Numbered from the stretch's first letter, positions 7,784-17,448 are shown. The stretch is 64,000 bases of DNA from GCA-2731375 sp002731375 (GCA_030752605.1 JASMDX010000074.1:1-64000); one strand, 5' to 3'. Notes: generated by a model from the sequence alone, not told the origin. Program-made: numbers and translations.

Positions 7784-8883
7784 CCACACCGATACCGAAC
7801 CAAGGCATAATGGACATCACGCCTTACATTGGCGGTGATGCTACGGTCGAGGGCCAGAGCCGTGTGGTCAAGCTATCCTCGAATGAGGCGGCGACCGGTG
7901 CTTCACCCAAGGCTATTGCTGCTTACAAGGCAGGGGCCGAGGAACTGCACCGCTATCCCGAAGGTGGGGCCACCGATCTGCGGGCCGGATTGGCGGAGAT
8001 GTATGGCTTGAACGTCGATGGCATCATCTGCGGTAACGGCTCCGACGAAATTATCAGCCATCTGGTTCATTCCTACGCCGGGCCGGGCGATGAGGTGATT
8101 TATACCGAACACGGCTTTCTTATGTATCCACTGGGCGCCATGGCTTCTGGCGCAACGCCCATCAAGGCGGCCGAGACTGATTTTACGGCCTCGGTCGATG
8201 CCATTCTGGCAGTGATGACTGAACGGACCAAGATGGTCTTTCTGGCCAATCCGAACAACCCCACCGGTACCTATATCGCGAATTCAGAGATACAACGCCT
8301 GCGCGCCGCGTTACCTGATCGCGTCATGCTGGTGATCGATAGCGCCTATGCGGAGTTCGTCTTGCGTAATGATTATTCACCGGGGATCGAAATGGTCGAG
8401 ACACACGACAACGTGGTTATGACCCGGACCTTCTCCAAGATCTACGGCCTGGCCGGACTGCGTCTGGGGTGGGCCTATTGCCCGGAAGAAGTCGCCCTGG
8501 TCTATCATCGGGTTCGTTCGCCCTTTAACGTCAATTCGGCGGCCCAGGCGGCCGGCTTGGCGGCCCTGCATGATGTGGCGCACACCGATGCGGCACGGGC
8601 GCACAATGACCGCGAACTGGCCTGGTTGCATGATGAATGTCGGCGGCTGGGCCTGCCGTGCATCCCCTCGGCAGGCAATTTTCTGACTATTCAGTTTGGT
8701 GCCGACGGGCCACGCTCGGCGGCTGCGGCGCAGGAGTTTCTGCGCACAAAGAGTGTTTTGCCGCGTGGCATTGGCGCCTATGGCCTGGGCGCCTATTTGC
8801 GTTTCACCGTTGGCCTGGAAGATGAAAACAAGCTGGCGGTCGCGGCAATGGAAGAATTCCTGAGTACGACAGATGGCGCCTGA
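7780..8883 (+). CDS. hisC: histidinol-phosphate/aromatic aminotransferase
   Basis: 367 residues of a class I/II PLP-dependent aminotransferase. NPNNPTGTY near residue 157 and TRTFSKIYGLAGLRLGWAY with the PLP lysine K220 are diagnostic of the HisC group. HisC transfers an amino group to imidazole acetol phosphate and, in many alphaproteobacteria, also to phenylpyruvate and 4-hydroxyphenylpyruvate. Placement between chorismate mutase and prephenate dehydrogenase genes, with ATGA and 11-base overlaps, argues for the aromatic role at this locus. The same enzyme may also serve histidine synthesis. Confidence 0.9.
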   Translation: MTTPIPNQGIMDITPYIGGDATVEGQSRVVKLSSNEAATGASPKAIAAYKAGAEELHRYPEGGATDLRAGLAEMYGLNVDGIICGNGSDEIISHLVHSYAGPGDEVIYTEHGFLMYPLGAMASGATPIKAAETDFTASVDAILAVMTERTKMVFLANPNNPTGTYIANSEIQRLRAALPDRVMLVIDSAYAEFVLRNDYSPGIEMVETHDNVVMTRTFSKIYGLAGLRLGWAYCPEEVALVYHRVRSPFNVNSAAQAAGLAALHDVAHTDAARAHNDRELAWLHDECRRLGLPCIPSAGNFLTIQFGADGPRSAAAAQEFLRTKSVLPRGIGAYGLGAYLRFTVGLEDENKLAVAAMEEFLSTTDGA

Positions 8884-9832
8884 GGTCGACAAGCAGCCAA
8901 AGCCAGCCCGTTTTAAGCGTCTGGCGCTGATCGGCGTCGGGCTGATTGGCTCGTCCATCGCCCGGGCCACCAAACGGGCTGATCTGGCCGACAATATTGT
9001 CGGCTGCGCCCGCACGCCGAAAACCCGCGACAAGGCCCTGGAACTGGGCATTGTCGATGCCATGTACGAGGATCCAGCCGAGGCCGTGGCCGGCGCGGAT
9101 CTGGTGATCATCTGCTCGCATCTGGGCAGTTATGTCAGTGTGGGCAAGGCCATAGCGGCCAGCTTGGCGCCTGGCGCCATTGTCACGGATGTCGGCTCCG
9201 TCAAGGGCTGCGTGGCGCGTGATCTGGGGCCGCATATACCCGATGGCGTGCACCTGGTGCCGGGACATCCGGTTTCGGGCAGCGAAAAATCCGGACCGGA
9301 AGCCGGCTTTGAAACCCTGTTCGATGACCGCTGGTGGATTTTAACACCGGATGAAACAGCGGACGGGGCGGCGGTGCAACGCTTGGCTGCCTATGTTCAA
9401 GCGCTAGGCAGCCGGGTAGAGATCATGGCGGCGGAACGTCATGACCTGGTGCTGGCCATCACCTCGCATCTGCCGCATTTGATCGCCTATAACATTGTTA
9501 GCACGGCGGATGACATGGAAACCGTGACCCAGGGCGAGGTGGTGAAATATTCCGCCGGCGGCTTCCGTGATTTCACCCGGATCGCAGCCTCGGACCCGGA
9601 ATTCTGGCGCGATGTGTTTCTTAACAACCGCGATGCCGTATTAGAAACCCTGGGACGTTTCACCGAGGATCTGATTGCCTTGCAACGGTCCATCCGCTGG
9701 GGCGAAGGCGACGAACTGTTGCGCGTGTTCAGCCAGTCCCGTGATATCCGTCAGCGTATTATCCAGGCCGGCCAGGATACCGAGGCACCCAATTTCGGCC
9801 GCCAGGGCGAAGCCTCGACAGAGGCGGATTAG
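8873..9832 (+). CDS. tyrA: prephenate/arogenate dehydrogenase
   Basis: 319 residues. The N-terminal Rossmann motif GVGLIGSSIA (G21, G23, G26) binds NAD(P). HPVSGSEKSGPEAGF and LAITSHLPHLIAYN are the typical TyrA substrate-domain motifs. The enzyme oxidatively decarboxylates prephenate or arogenate on the way to tyrosine. The start overlaps the end of hisC by 11 bases. No ACT domain is visible, so feedback control would have to act elsewhere. The cyclohexadienyl specificity cannot be read from the sequence. Confidence 0.9.
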   Translation: MAPEVDKQPKPARFKRLALIGVGLIGSSIARATKRADLADNIVGCARTPKTRDKALELGIVDAMYEDPAEAVAGADLVIICSHLGSYVSVGKAIAASLAPGAIVTDVGSVKGCVARDLGPHIPDGVHLVPGHPVSGSEKSGPEAGFETLFDDRWWILTPDETADGAAVQRLAAYVQALGSRVEIMAAERHDLVLAITSHLPHLIAYNIVSTADDMETVTQGEVVKYSAGGFRDFTRIAASDPEFWRDVFLNNRDAVLETLGRFTEDLIALQRSIRWGEGDELLRVFSQSRDIRQRIIQAGQDTEAPNFGRQGEASTEAD

Positions 9833-9844
9833 CCGCGACATACT

Positions 9845-10045
9845 TTAGCCCCTCACCGGGGTGCCCAGTTCATCGCGCAGGCATTCGCCAAAAAGACGAA
9901 ATTCATCGCTTCGGCTGGAGGTCTTGCGATAGACCAAGGCGATACGGCGCGACGCGTTCGGGCTGGAGAATGGCCAGAAATCCAGTTTAAGCCCCCGGAT
10001 AATGCCGGCGTCTCCTTTGCGGGAGTGCCGGCGGTTTCGACGAGA
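9845..10045 (-). pseudogene. LysR-type regulator C-terminal remnant
   Basis: On the minus strand a frame ending in TAA at 9847-9845 reads DAGIIRGLKLDFWPF, then SRRIALVYRKTSSR and EFRLFGECLRDEL. This is the end of the substrate-binding domain of LysR/OxyR-type regulators (typically SRRIALVYRKxSxR-EFxxF). No N-terminal helix-turn-helix is present, and the frame merges into the DUF2125 gene end at 10058. It is a truncated relic and not a gene. Similar debris lies at 6.2-6.7 kb, on the other side of the aromatic operon. Confidence 0.6.
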
Positions 10046-10057
10046 TGATGGCTCGGG

Positions 10058-11059
10058 CTAGCGGCTAATAATGGGCGTCAGCCGCGCGATAGGCGCCGGG
10101 CCCAGGAACAGTTTGCCGTCCTGCAACCGAACCGGCACCGAGAGTGTGCCGCCCGCCGCTGCCGCCAGCAGGCCCAGCACGGCCCGTGCCGCCGTCAGAT
10201 GATCCTTGTCCATGGCGCCGCTGGCAACAGCAATGTCGAGAAGTTGATTATGCCCCTTGATCCGCGCGGTCAGGGCGCCGATGGCCCGCATTTGAGTGTC
10301 TAGGGCCAAGCTGCCGGAGGCATAGATATCCATATCGCCCCACTGCACTTGTAATTTAGTGATTTCCAAGGTGCCGCCACCGTCCCGCCATTGCGCCAGA
10401 TTTTGTGGCGATGCATCGCCTTTCAAAAGGCCGGTTACCGTGGTCTGCAGGTCTACCAGCTTGATCGTATGGGGAAACTCGGCGGGAAAGGTGCCCGCAT
10501 TCAGGTTAAGCCCGTCGCCGTGCAGGGCAACATCGACACTATCGGGTGCCTCTGGCGCGGGCCGGGCATGAATTTGCATACGCTTTGCCCCCAACCCGGC
10601 GGCACCGTCATATTGCAGGCGGATATCCTTGCTATCCAGGGATAGCCGCGCGGGTATGCCCCCGCCGTCGACCTCCACGCTGGCCAGAGCCTCGCCACTA
10701 TCCACCGTTAGGCTATGTTGACGCGTCTTGCCCATGGCCCTGAATAGATGCTGGCCGGACAGATCTAATAGTATGTGACGCGGCTGCCAGGGGTGGCCAA
10801 CGGCTTTAACATGGTCCGTCCGCCAGTGGAATTCCTGTGGCGGGCGGCGCAGGACCAAGCTGGGTTGGCTTAGATCGATCCGGATGCGAAAAGGAAAGCC
10901 GCTGATCTCCAATTCGCGATGGGTCCATTCGCGCGCTTGACTGTTTTCATTGGTGTGGCGCTCCAGTTCCGTGCGCACCTTATCGGCGGCATGGAACCAA
11001 AAGCCGCTCCACCCCGCCATGGCCGCGATGACAACCCCGATCAAAATATAATAGCGCAT
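10058..11059 (-). CDS. DUF2125 domain-containing protein
   Basis: 333 residues. A single N-terminal membrane segment (residues about 4-25, YYILIGVVIAAMAGWSGFWF) is followed by a beta-rich region with GFPFRIRIDLSQPSLVL and a C-terminal end SVPVRLQDGKLFLGPAPIA. This is the DUF2125 pattern of alphaproteobacteria. The protein is probably anchored in the inner membrane with its bulk in the periplasm, and resembles AsmA-like envelope proteins in general form. The biochemical role is not known. It is divergent from the ChaC-like gene, about 65 bases away. Confidence 0.8.
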   Translation of the reverse strand: MRYYILIGVVIAAMAGWSGFWFHAADKVRTELERHTNENSQAREWTHRELEISGFPFRIRIDLSQPSLVLRRPPQEFHWRTDHVKAVGHPWQPRHILLDLSGQHLFRAMGKTRQHSLTVDSGEALASVEVDGGGIPARLSLDSKDIRLQYDGAAGLGAKRMQIHARPAPEAPDSVDVALHGDGLNLNAGTFPAEFPHTIKLVDLQTTVTGLLKGDASPQNLAQWRDGGGTLEITKLQVQWGDMDIYASGSLALDTQMRAIGALTARIKGHNQLLDIAVASGAMDKDHLTAARAVLGLLAAAAGGTLSVPVRLQDGKLFLGPAPIARLTPIISR

Positions 11060-11125
11060 GGTGCCTCGCTGCCTGTCCGTCCGATATGGTATAGGTAAGC
11101 CGTTGAATTATTACAGGCGCCAGAC

Positions 11126-11692
11126 GTGAACACCTCCCCGCAACATTACACAATTCCCGATCTGACCCTACCCCCGGGTGATCTGTGGGTCTTTGGCTAT
11201 GGCTCCGTCATGTGGCGGCCTGGGTTCGAGCATCTGGAGCGCCGGGCAGGCCGGGTGCATGGCTATCATCGGTCTCTTTGCGTCTGGTCCTGGTTTCACC
11301 GAGGTACCCAAGAAAAACCGGGCCTCGTCCTTGGTTTGGATATCGGCGGTTCTTGCCACGGTATCGCCTACCGCATCGCCGCCACCGACAAGGCGGAGGT
11401 GGCGGACTATCTGTACCGCCGTGAATTGGTCACCGATGGTTACAAGGCCATTCTGCATCAAGTGTATCTGGTTGATAGGTCCGTCACCGCGCTGGCTTTC
11501 CGCGCCAACCGCCAGCATCCGCAGTACGCCGGCAAATTAGCGCATGAAACTGCGGCCAGCACGGTACGCCAGGCCCAGGGGGCCTCAGGCGCCAATCCCG
11601 AATACGTGGCGAGCACCGTACAGCAGTTACGGGCGATGGGGATCGTTGATCATGCTCTGCATCAAATCAATGCTCTTGTGCGTGGTGACTAA
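11126..11692 (+). CDS. ChaC-like gamma-glutamylcyclotransferase
   Basis: 188 residues. LWVFGYGSVMWRPGF near residue 21 is the substrate-binding YGS motif, and DYLYRRELVTDGY contains the catalytic glutamate position E100. ChaC proteins cleave glutathione to 5-oxoproline and Cys-Gly in the cytoplasm. The start is a GTG at 11126 with AGG about ten bases upstream; no ATG lies close by. It ends convergently four bases before the VOC gene. It may take part in glutathione turnover, but no partner gene lies next to it. Confidence 0.87.
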   Translation: MNTSPQHYTIPDLTLPPGDLWVFGYGSVMWRPGFEHLERRAGRVHGYHRSLCVWSWFHRGTQEKPGLVLGLDIGGSCHGIAYRIAATDKAEVADYLYRRELVTDGYKAILHQVYLVDRSVTALAFRANRQHPQYAGKLAHETAASTVRQAQGASGANPEYVASTVQQLRAMGIVDHALHQINALVRGD

Positions 11693-11695
11693 AGT

Positions 11696-12238
11696 TCAAT
11701 CCGTGCCGAATTCCTTGGCATGCAGCCAGGCGCCCAGCTCGCCGGTGGTGCCGTTCTTGTTCCAGGCCTCCAACATGGCGGGGGCGGCCTCGGCGGCCTT
11801 TCTCCAGATCTCCGGCCCGCCAGTGTTCGTTGCCAGCTCCAGCCGGTGGCCGTTGGGGTCAAAGCAATAAATCGACTTGAACAGGCTGTGATCGATCGGC
11901 CCTATGACGTCGACGCCATGGCTTTCAATGCGTTCCTTGGCCGTCAGCAGCGCCTCCATATCCGGCACGGCGAAGGCAATGTGCTGGACCCATTCAGGCG
12001 TGTAGGGGTCCTTGCCTTGCTTGGGCGAATTGGGCAGTTCGAAAAACGCCAGATAGCTGCCCGGCCCAATCTCGAAAAAGATATGCATGTAGGGGTCGGG
12101 TTCCTTGGTCGAGGGTACCTGATCCTCGGAAATCGCCATGACATAATCCATACCGATGACGGTGCTATAAAAATCCACGGTCTCTTGTGAATTATTGCAG
12201 CGGTAGGCGACGTGATGCAGGCCTGTGGTAACGGACAT
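11696..12238 (-). CDS. VOC-family (glyoxalase/extradiol dioxygenase-like) protein
   Basis: 180 residues in two beta-alpha-beta-beta-beta modules. LHHVAYRCNN at residue 7 and EWVQHIAFAVPDMEAL supply candidate metal histidines. DPNGHRLELATNTGG supplies the usual glutamate. The general family binds a divalent metal and includes glyoxalases, dioxygenases and resistance proteins; the exact reaction is not inferable. It faces the amidohydrolase gene divergently across about 110 bases, where a GTGATCAC palindrome (about 12269-12276) could be a shared operator. Similar spacing suggests a catabolic pair. Confidence 0.72.
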   Translation of the reverse strand: MSVTTGLHHVAYRCNNSQETVDFYSTVIGMDYVMAISEDQVPSTKEPDPYMHIFFEIGPGSYLAFFELPNSPKQGKDPYTPEWVQHIAFAVPDMEALLTAKERIESHGVDVIGPIDHSLFKSIYCFDPNGHRLELATNTGGPEIWRKAAEAAPAMLEAWNKNGTTGELGAWLHAKEFGTD

Positions 12239-12350
12239 GTTTGCTCTCCCATTTATCCATCGGTTGTTGTGATCACTCTAGCAATTGGGCGCCGTGGGTG
12301 CGAGGCTCAAGGTAGCGACACTACGTTGCAGGCTTTTGCAGGTACGGCCC

Positions 12351-13208
12351 ATGATCGTCGATTGCCACGTCAACCTTTGGAACCCGGAGCATTTTACGCC
12401 GCTGTATGCCGAACAGATGCGCCGCGTGCGCTCGGACGGCGATTATGGCCTGGCGGCGGATGCTGAGACACTTCATACGGCAATGGCCGAGGTGGACAGG
12501 GCCATCATTTTCTCGCCCCGCTATCGTGATAGCGCTGGGGTGGATGGCGACGATGGGGCGGTGGCCGATGCCGTGGCCCGTTATCCGGATAAGTTCGTCG
12601 GCTTCGCCTATGTGGATCCGCGCCAACCTGATTGTTTGGAACAACTAACCCACAGCATCGAGGTTCTGGACCTGAAGGGCGTCAAATACGGTCCGATCTA
12701 TAATGGCATTCCTCTGTCGGACCCGCGCATGACGCCGATCTATGACTATTGCCAGGCCAATGACCTGCCCCTGACCTTGCACATGGGTACGACTTTCGCC
12801 GAAAATGCGCCGGTGGATCTTGGCCGGGCCATTCACGTGGACCCGGTGGCCGCGCGCTTTCCCGATCTAAAGATCATCTGCGCTCATATGGGCCATCCCT
12901 GGTACGAGGATTGCATCACGGTGGTGCGCAAGTGTCCCAATGTCTATTGCGAGATCGCGGCGATCTTTTACCGGCCCTGGCAATTTTGGAACATTTTGAT
13001 CTCGGCTCAGGAATACTCAATCACCGACAAGATTTTCTTCGGCACGGATTTTCCCTTCTCCCAGGTCGGGGAAAGCCTGACCGGTCTGAAGAATGTCAAT
13101 CATGTGATTGCCGATAGCGGCCTGCCGCGGGTATCGGACGAGACCATTCAGCGTATCAAGCACGCCAATCCGTTCGAACATTGGTGGCACGGCCCCGGCC
13201 CAGTTTAG
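12351..13208 (+). CDS. amidohydrolase family (ACMSD/TIM-barrel type) protein
   Basis: About 285 residues. It starts MIVDCHVNLWNPEHF and holds KFVGFAYVDPRQPDC, LDLKGVKYGPIYNGIP, LTLHMGTTF, IICAHMGHPWYEDCI and FFGTDFPFSQ. These place it in the amidohydrolase_2 family, which includes decarboxylases and hydrolases with a metal bound by DxH-, H- and D-type ligands. The start codon is the ATG at 12351; the ORF continues upstream to 12285 but that part has no family match. It is convergent with the YgjP-like gene, three bases apart. Substrate unknown; an aromatic acid or lactone is likely from family history. Confidence 0.8.
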   Translation: MIVDCHVNLWNPEHFTPLYAEQMRRVRSDGDYGLAADAETLHTAMAEVDRAIIFSPRYRDSAGVDGDDGAVADAVARYPDKFVGFAYVDPRQPDCLEQLTHSIEVLDLKGVKYGPIYNGIPLSDPRMTPIYDYCQANDLPLTLHMGTTFAENAPVDLGRAIHVDPVAARFPDLKIICAHMGHPWYEDCITVVRKCPNVYCEIAAIFYRPWQFWNILISAQEYSITDKIFFGTDFPFSQVGESLTGLKNVNHVIADSGLPRVSDETIQRIKHANPFEHWWHGPGPV

Positions 13209-13211
13209 CAT

Positions 13212-13946
13212 TCAGATCGCCAGGGTGCCGCCATTCAGTTTCAGCCAGACTTTCTGCTCGCGGTAGCTGGGCATCAGCTCCTCGACAATACGCCAGAATT
13301 CCAGTGAATGGTTGTGCTCAACCAGATGCGACACCTCGTGGGCGGCGACGTAATCGAGCACCGCCGCCGGCGCGATGACAAGGCGCCAGTTGTAGGAAAG
13401 TTCGCCATTGTTGCTACAGCTGCCCCAGCGGCGCTTATAGGACTTCACCCTGATGTCGCTTGCCCGTACGAACAGGCGTCTACCGTAGTATTCTGTCCTG
13501 GTCTGAAATTCCTCCAGTGCGGCCTGTTGATACAATTCGTGCAGCCTCTGTTTGACCTTGGCCTGTCTTTCCAGATCGCTTAGTCGTTTTTGTATCGTGA
13601 CAACTAGCTTCCCTCTGACGATTTTCGCCGGCCAGGGGGCGCCGTCAACAATCTCTAATTCGTGCTCCTGGCCCAAAAAAAAATAGATCTCGCCGTTCAC
13701 ATAGGACCTGGACGGCGCTTTTGGTCGGGCCGCTTGCTCCGCCAATTTTTTTTCAATCCAGTCCGTATGTTTGTTCACCAGGGCGGTGATTTGCCGCTCC
13801 GGTGTTCGCGCCGGGACCATGACCTGGACGTGACCGTCCCGGATTTGCAGGCACAGGGTCTTGCGCCGGGTCGAACGTTTCACTTCAAAATCGAATTTGA
13901 GATTAGGGTCAAAATTCATGACAACCTGCGTGGCGGCGAATCGCAA
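13212..13946 (-). CDS. YgjP/M48-type metallopeptidase domain protein
   Basis: About 244 residues, or 235 if the internal Met before NFDPNLKFDF is the start. VAAHEVSHLVEHNHSLEFW carries the zinc motif HExxH followed by NHSxxFW, diagnostic of the YgjP-type (DUF45) metal-dependent hydrolases. The region RKTLCLQIRDGHVQVMVPA before it is the family beta-sheet. The function is poorly known; in related bacteria it has been called a WLM-like metalloprotease. It is encoded opposite to the neighbouring Gfo/Idh gene, so no operon is indicated. Confidence 0.8.
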   Translation of the reverse strand: MRFAATQVVMNFDPNLKFDFEVKRSTRRKTLCLQIRDGHVQVMVPARTPERQITALVNKHTDWIEKKLAEQAARPKAPSRSYVNGEIYFFLGQEHELEIVDGAPWPAKIVRGKLVVTIQKRLSDLERQAKVKQRLHELYQQAALEEFQTRTEYYGRRLFVRASDIRVKSYKRRWGSCSNNGELSYNWRLVIAPAAVLDYVAAHEVSHLVEHNHSLEFWRIVEELMPSYREQKVWLKLNGGTLAI

Positions 13947-13997
13947 TATAGGCTACACCAACTCCGCCATTAATGTCTTTGTAAGAGGATCGCGATC

Positions 13998-15171
13998 ATG
14001 AGCAAGCCTAAGGTCCGAACAGGTATAGTCGGTGCCGGCTTCGCCGCCAGTTTTCATATCGAGGCGGTCCGGCGCGCCCATGGCGCCGACGTGGACATCA
14101 TCGGTGTCCAGGCCCTAACCAGCACCAAAAGCTTTGCGGCAAAGCATGGCATCAAGGCCTTTGCCGAACTTGACCCTCTGTTGGAGCAGATCGATGTGCT
14201 GCACGTCTGCATCCCCCCAGCCTTGCATGAGCCGGTCGCCGTGAAGGCGCTGGAGCGTGGTGTTTTTCCCATCGTGGAGAAGCCCTTGACCGGTTATTTT
14301 GGCGATGGCGCGCCGGATTTTGATGGCCGTGAAGCCTCCATGACCGAGGCGCGTACCGGCGCTCTTGCCTCCATTGAGCGCGTGCGCGCAGCCGAGGCGG
14401 CCTCCAACGTCCGTATTTTGTATGCCGAGAACTGGGTCTATGCGCCGACCATCCAGAAAGAGCGGGAGATCCTGGAGAAAACCAAGGGCCAAATTTTATG
14501 GATGCATGGGGAGGAGGCCCATTCAGGCTCCCACGCGCCCAGCTATGGCCATTGGGACCAGGCGGGTGGCGGCGCCATGATCGGTAAGGGTTGCCATCCC
14601 CTCACGGCGGCGCTGTATCTGAAAAAGGTCGAGGGCCGGGCCAGGTTCAGTCAATCGATTCGGCCCGCCACGGTGACCGCGCGCGCATGCCCTGACCCAG
14701 TTGCCGGACTTCGTTGATACGGGCAATATTCGGGCCGATTATGTCGATGTCGAGGATTTCGCCATGATCCACGTGACCTTTCAGGATGGTACAATAGCGA
14801 CCGTGTTCGCCTCGGACATCGTGCTGGGCGGGGTGCATAATTGGCTAGAGATCTGCGCTGGCAATCACCGCACGATCTGTAATCTCAACCCCTCCAATCA
14901 GATGCAGACCTATAACCCGGTGGAAAGCCAGTTCGACGATATCTATGTGGTCGAAAAAATAGGCACCAAACAAGGCTGGGCCAATACGGCACCGGATGAA
15001 GACCATTCCCACGGTTTTCCGCAAGAGATCGATGCATTCTACCGTACCATCGCCTATGGTGATGACGTGGAGAGCAACAGCGAACTGGCGGCGGATACCA
15101 TTGCCACCATTTACAGCGGCTATGTCTCCGCCGCCAACGGCGGCGCGGCTGAGCCCATAACCTTACTTTAG
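13998..15171 (+). pseudogene. Gfo/Idh/MocA family oxidoreductase, frameshifted
   Basis: The first frame (13998-14717) begins with a Rossmann NAD-binding segment (GIVGAGFAASFHIEAVRRAH) and FPIVEKPLTGYFGDG, and continues to SIRPATVTAR. The protein resumes in the next frame as LPDFVDTGNIRADYVDVEDF and runs to 15171. The switch occurs in the alternating CG tract at 14678-14686: restoring one CG unit gives ...ARAHALTQLPDFVD. Repaired length is about 391 residues, normal for the family. The protein would be an NAD(P)-dependent sugar or inositol-type oxidoreductase. It may be truly broken, phase-variable, or a sequence error. It precedes an HpcH-type aldolase gene by about 20 bases. Confidence 0.75.
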
Positions 15172-15192
15172 TATTTTCAGGGAGTTCACAGC

Positions 15193-15990
15193 ATGATCTT
15201 GAGCAATAGCCTGTGGGAAAAACTGGATGCAGGTGCCGCGACCCTTGGTACGCATTTCCTCTCGTCCGACCCGGATATCCCGGAAATCATCGGTGATACC
15301 GGCCTATTTGATTACGGCGAATATTGCGCCGAATATTCCGCGTTCGATATGCAGACGCTGTATCATCTGGCCCGCGCTGGCCAATGCGCCAACTTGCCGC
15401 TGATGTTGAAACCTGATCAGGAGAGCCAGGGCTTTTGGACCCAGGCCGCCATTGGCGCCGGTTTCAAGGCGGTGCTGTTCACGGACATCCGCACGGCGGA
15501 GGATGTGGCGGAGTGCCACCGCATCATTGCCGCCGATACCCCCGAGAGGGGCGGCAACATGGGCGTCAAGCTGCGCCGCCCGGCCTTGACCGGTTATCAG
15601 CCCGACAACTACCTTGATGATCTGAACAGCTTCGTTTTCACGATCATGATCGAGAAGAATGTCGCCCTGGACAACATCGATGCCATTCTGGAAACGGCCA
15701 AGGCCAAGGGCGTCGCCATGACCCAGTGGGGTCCGGCGGATTTCGGCTTTTCCCGTGGCGAACCAAGCCTGATGCACACGGATGGTATCCAGCCGTTCGA
15801 GGAACAGGTGATCAAGAAATCCATCGAGCACGGCGTCGCCCCGCGCATTGAAATCGCCGAACCTGAGCAGGCGAAACGCTACGTTGACTTAGGCGTTCGG
15901 CATTTCTGTATCGGCTGGGACCGCGTTATCCTGCAGGCCGGTCTGGCCCGTATCGGCGGAGGCATGCGCAAGGTGCTGGAAACGGTTTAG
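15193..15990 (+). CDS. HpcH/HpaI aldolase family protein
   Basis: 265 residues. The N-terminal part ATLGTHFLSSDPDIPEIIGD, the LPLMLKPDQES strand, the GNMGVKLRRP segment and FTIMIEKNVALDNIDAIL follow the HpcH/HpaI class II aldolase TIM barrel, in which the glutamate of the IEK-type strand and an aspartate bind the metal. They cleave 2-keto-3-deoxy acids to pyruvate and an aldehyde. GGGAG lies about eight bases before the ATG. It stands between a frameshifted Gfo/Idh oxidoreductase and a frameshifted MlrC gene. A sugar-acid catabolic route is a fair inference, but it is not proven. Confidence 0.82.
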   Translation: MILSNSLWEKLDAGAATLGTHFLSSDPDIPEIIGDTGLFDYGEYCAEYSAFDMQTLYHLARAGQCANLPLMLKPDQESQGFWTQAAIGAGFKAVLFTDIRTAEDVAECHRIIAADTPERGGNMGVKLRRPALTGYQPDNYLDDLNSFVFTIMIEKNVALDNIDAILETAKAKGVAMTQWGPADFGFSRGEPSLMHTDGIQPFEEQVIKKSIEHGVAPRIEIAEPEQAKRYVDLGVRHFCIGWDRVILQAGLARIGGGMRKVLETV

Positions 15991-17448
15991 CTTTCGTAAG
16001 GGTCTTCCACCTTCGGCCAGAATGGCGTCGTCAGTTTGGTGAACGGCAAGGCGGCGAAGTCCATGTTCAGGGTACCGGGGGAGGTGGCGTAGATCACCTC
16101 CTCCGCGATCGGGGCAAAACCCGCGTGGAAATGCTGGGACGACTTTGGGACGATGATTTGTAGGCTGGATAAATCAATGCCGAACTGGCTGAACGCGTCC
16201 GGGTGAAACGTTTGGCCCCGGATGGTGTTCAAGACCAAATTAACATTGCCCGCCGCCTGTAGCCAGACCGCATCGCCCATCTGCTGGGTAACGCTGCCAA
16301 AGGGCTGGGCCGCGTTCTCGATGACGCTCTTGACTGTAACGTCAAGGTCGACTGGGATACCGGATTCCCGGCAGCACTTGCCGCCGATGCGCAGGTTTAG
16401 CTGCGCCCCGACGCCGGCCTCCTTACACAGGCGGATCGCCAGCGGATCCCAGTACAAGCCACTAATATTGTTGGTCAGGCCGGTATCGAGAATTTCCTGC
16501 AACAGAAATGTCGAATCCGATGGCGCGCCGCCGCCGGCATTGTCCGCAATGTCCGCTACTACAACCGGGCCGGATGGAGCCGCTGCCGCCTGGCGCAAGG
16601 CCTCCCTGTAGGGTACTGTGACGGGTGATGTTTGATGGCGCAGATCCCATATCTCCTGCCCCAGTTGCCGTGCCAGGTCATCTGCCTTTTTCCCGTCACC
16701 ATCGGCAATGACCAGCATCCTGGCCGTGACGCAGGGCACATCACCCCAGGGGAAGCCATGTCCGAACGAAACCGATAATATGCCATCCTGGCCCTCAAAC
16801 ACCTGCATGCGGGCGACGAAAGCTTTCATGGGTTCCTCGGGCGTGCGCCAGGTGCTGACCATGCGGCAATCATGCGCTGCCATCACCGGGGCCGTCTTGC
16901 CAAGCTTTGCATCTCGGCAGATGGCGTATAGCTCCGCCGCCCGTTCCTTGGTGTCGATATGGGGATATTCCTTGTAGGTGATCAAGGCATCTGCCGCCGC
17001 CAGCATTTTGGGCGTGATGGAACAATGCAGATCCAGCTCTCCGCCGATCACCGCATCCACGCCGGCGATCGCCCGGCAGCAGGCCAGCAGGTCGCCTTCG
17101 CAATCGTCATGGCCGTCGGCGACCATGGCACCATGCATGTTCAACAACACCAGATCGACGGGCAAGGGCCGCCTTTAGATCCGTCAGAATCTCGTCGCGC
17201 AAGGTTTCATAGACCTTGCGCACGGTGACGCCGGCGGGTTGGGCAAATGTGGCCAGGCTTTCCACCACCTCGCCGCCGTCGGCCTCCGCCATCTCGCGCC
17301 AGATGATCAGGGGCGCGGTGTGCATATCCGCCGGCGCCTGGGTGGCGTCCCCATGATACAGCATGGTGTCCTGAAAATTTTGCAATCCTGTTGGGATCGG
17401 CGAGAAGGTGTTGGTTTCTGTGCCCAGGCAGGCGATGAAGATTTTCAT
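15987..17448 (-). pseudogene. MlrC-like M81 metallopeptidase, frameshifted
   Basis: The N-terminal frame starts at ATG 17448 (MKIFIACLGTETNTFSPIPT), runs through RKVYETLRDEILTDLKAA and continues out of frame into nonsense. The second frame picks up at about 17165 with PVDLVLLNMHGAMVADG and runs to 15987. One extra base in the C run at about 17166-17168 separates them; removing it restores KAALPVDLVLLN. MlrC is a metallopeptidase of the M81 family first known from microcystin degradation; relatives hydrolyse various amides. The two pieces cover a normal length of about 487 residues. The start overlaps the DAO gene stop (ATGA). Confidence 0.78.
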
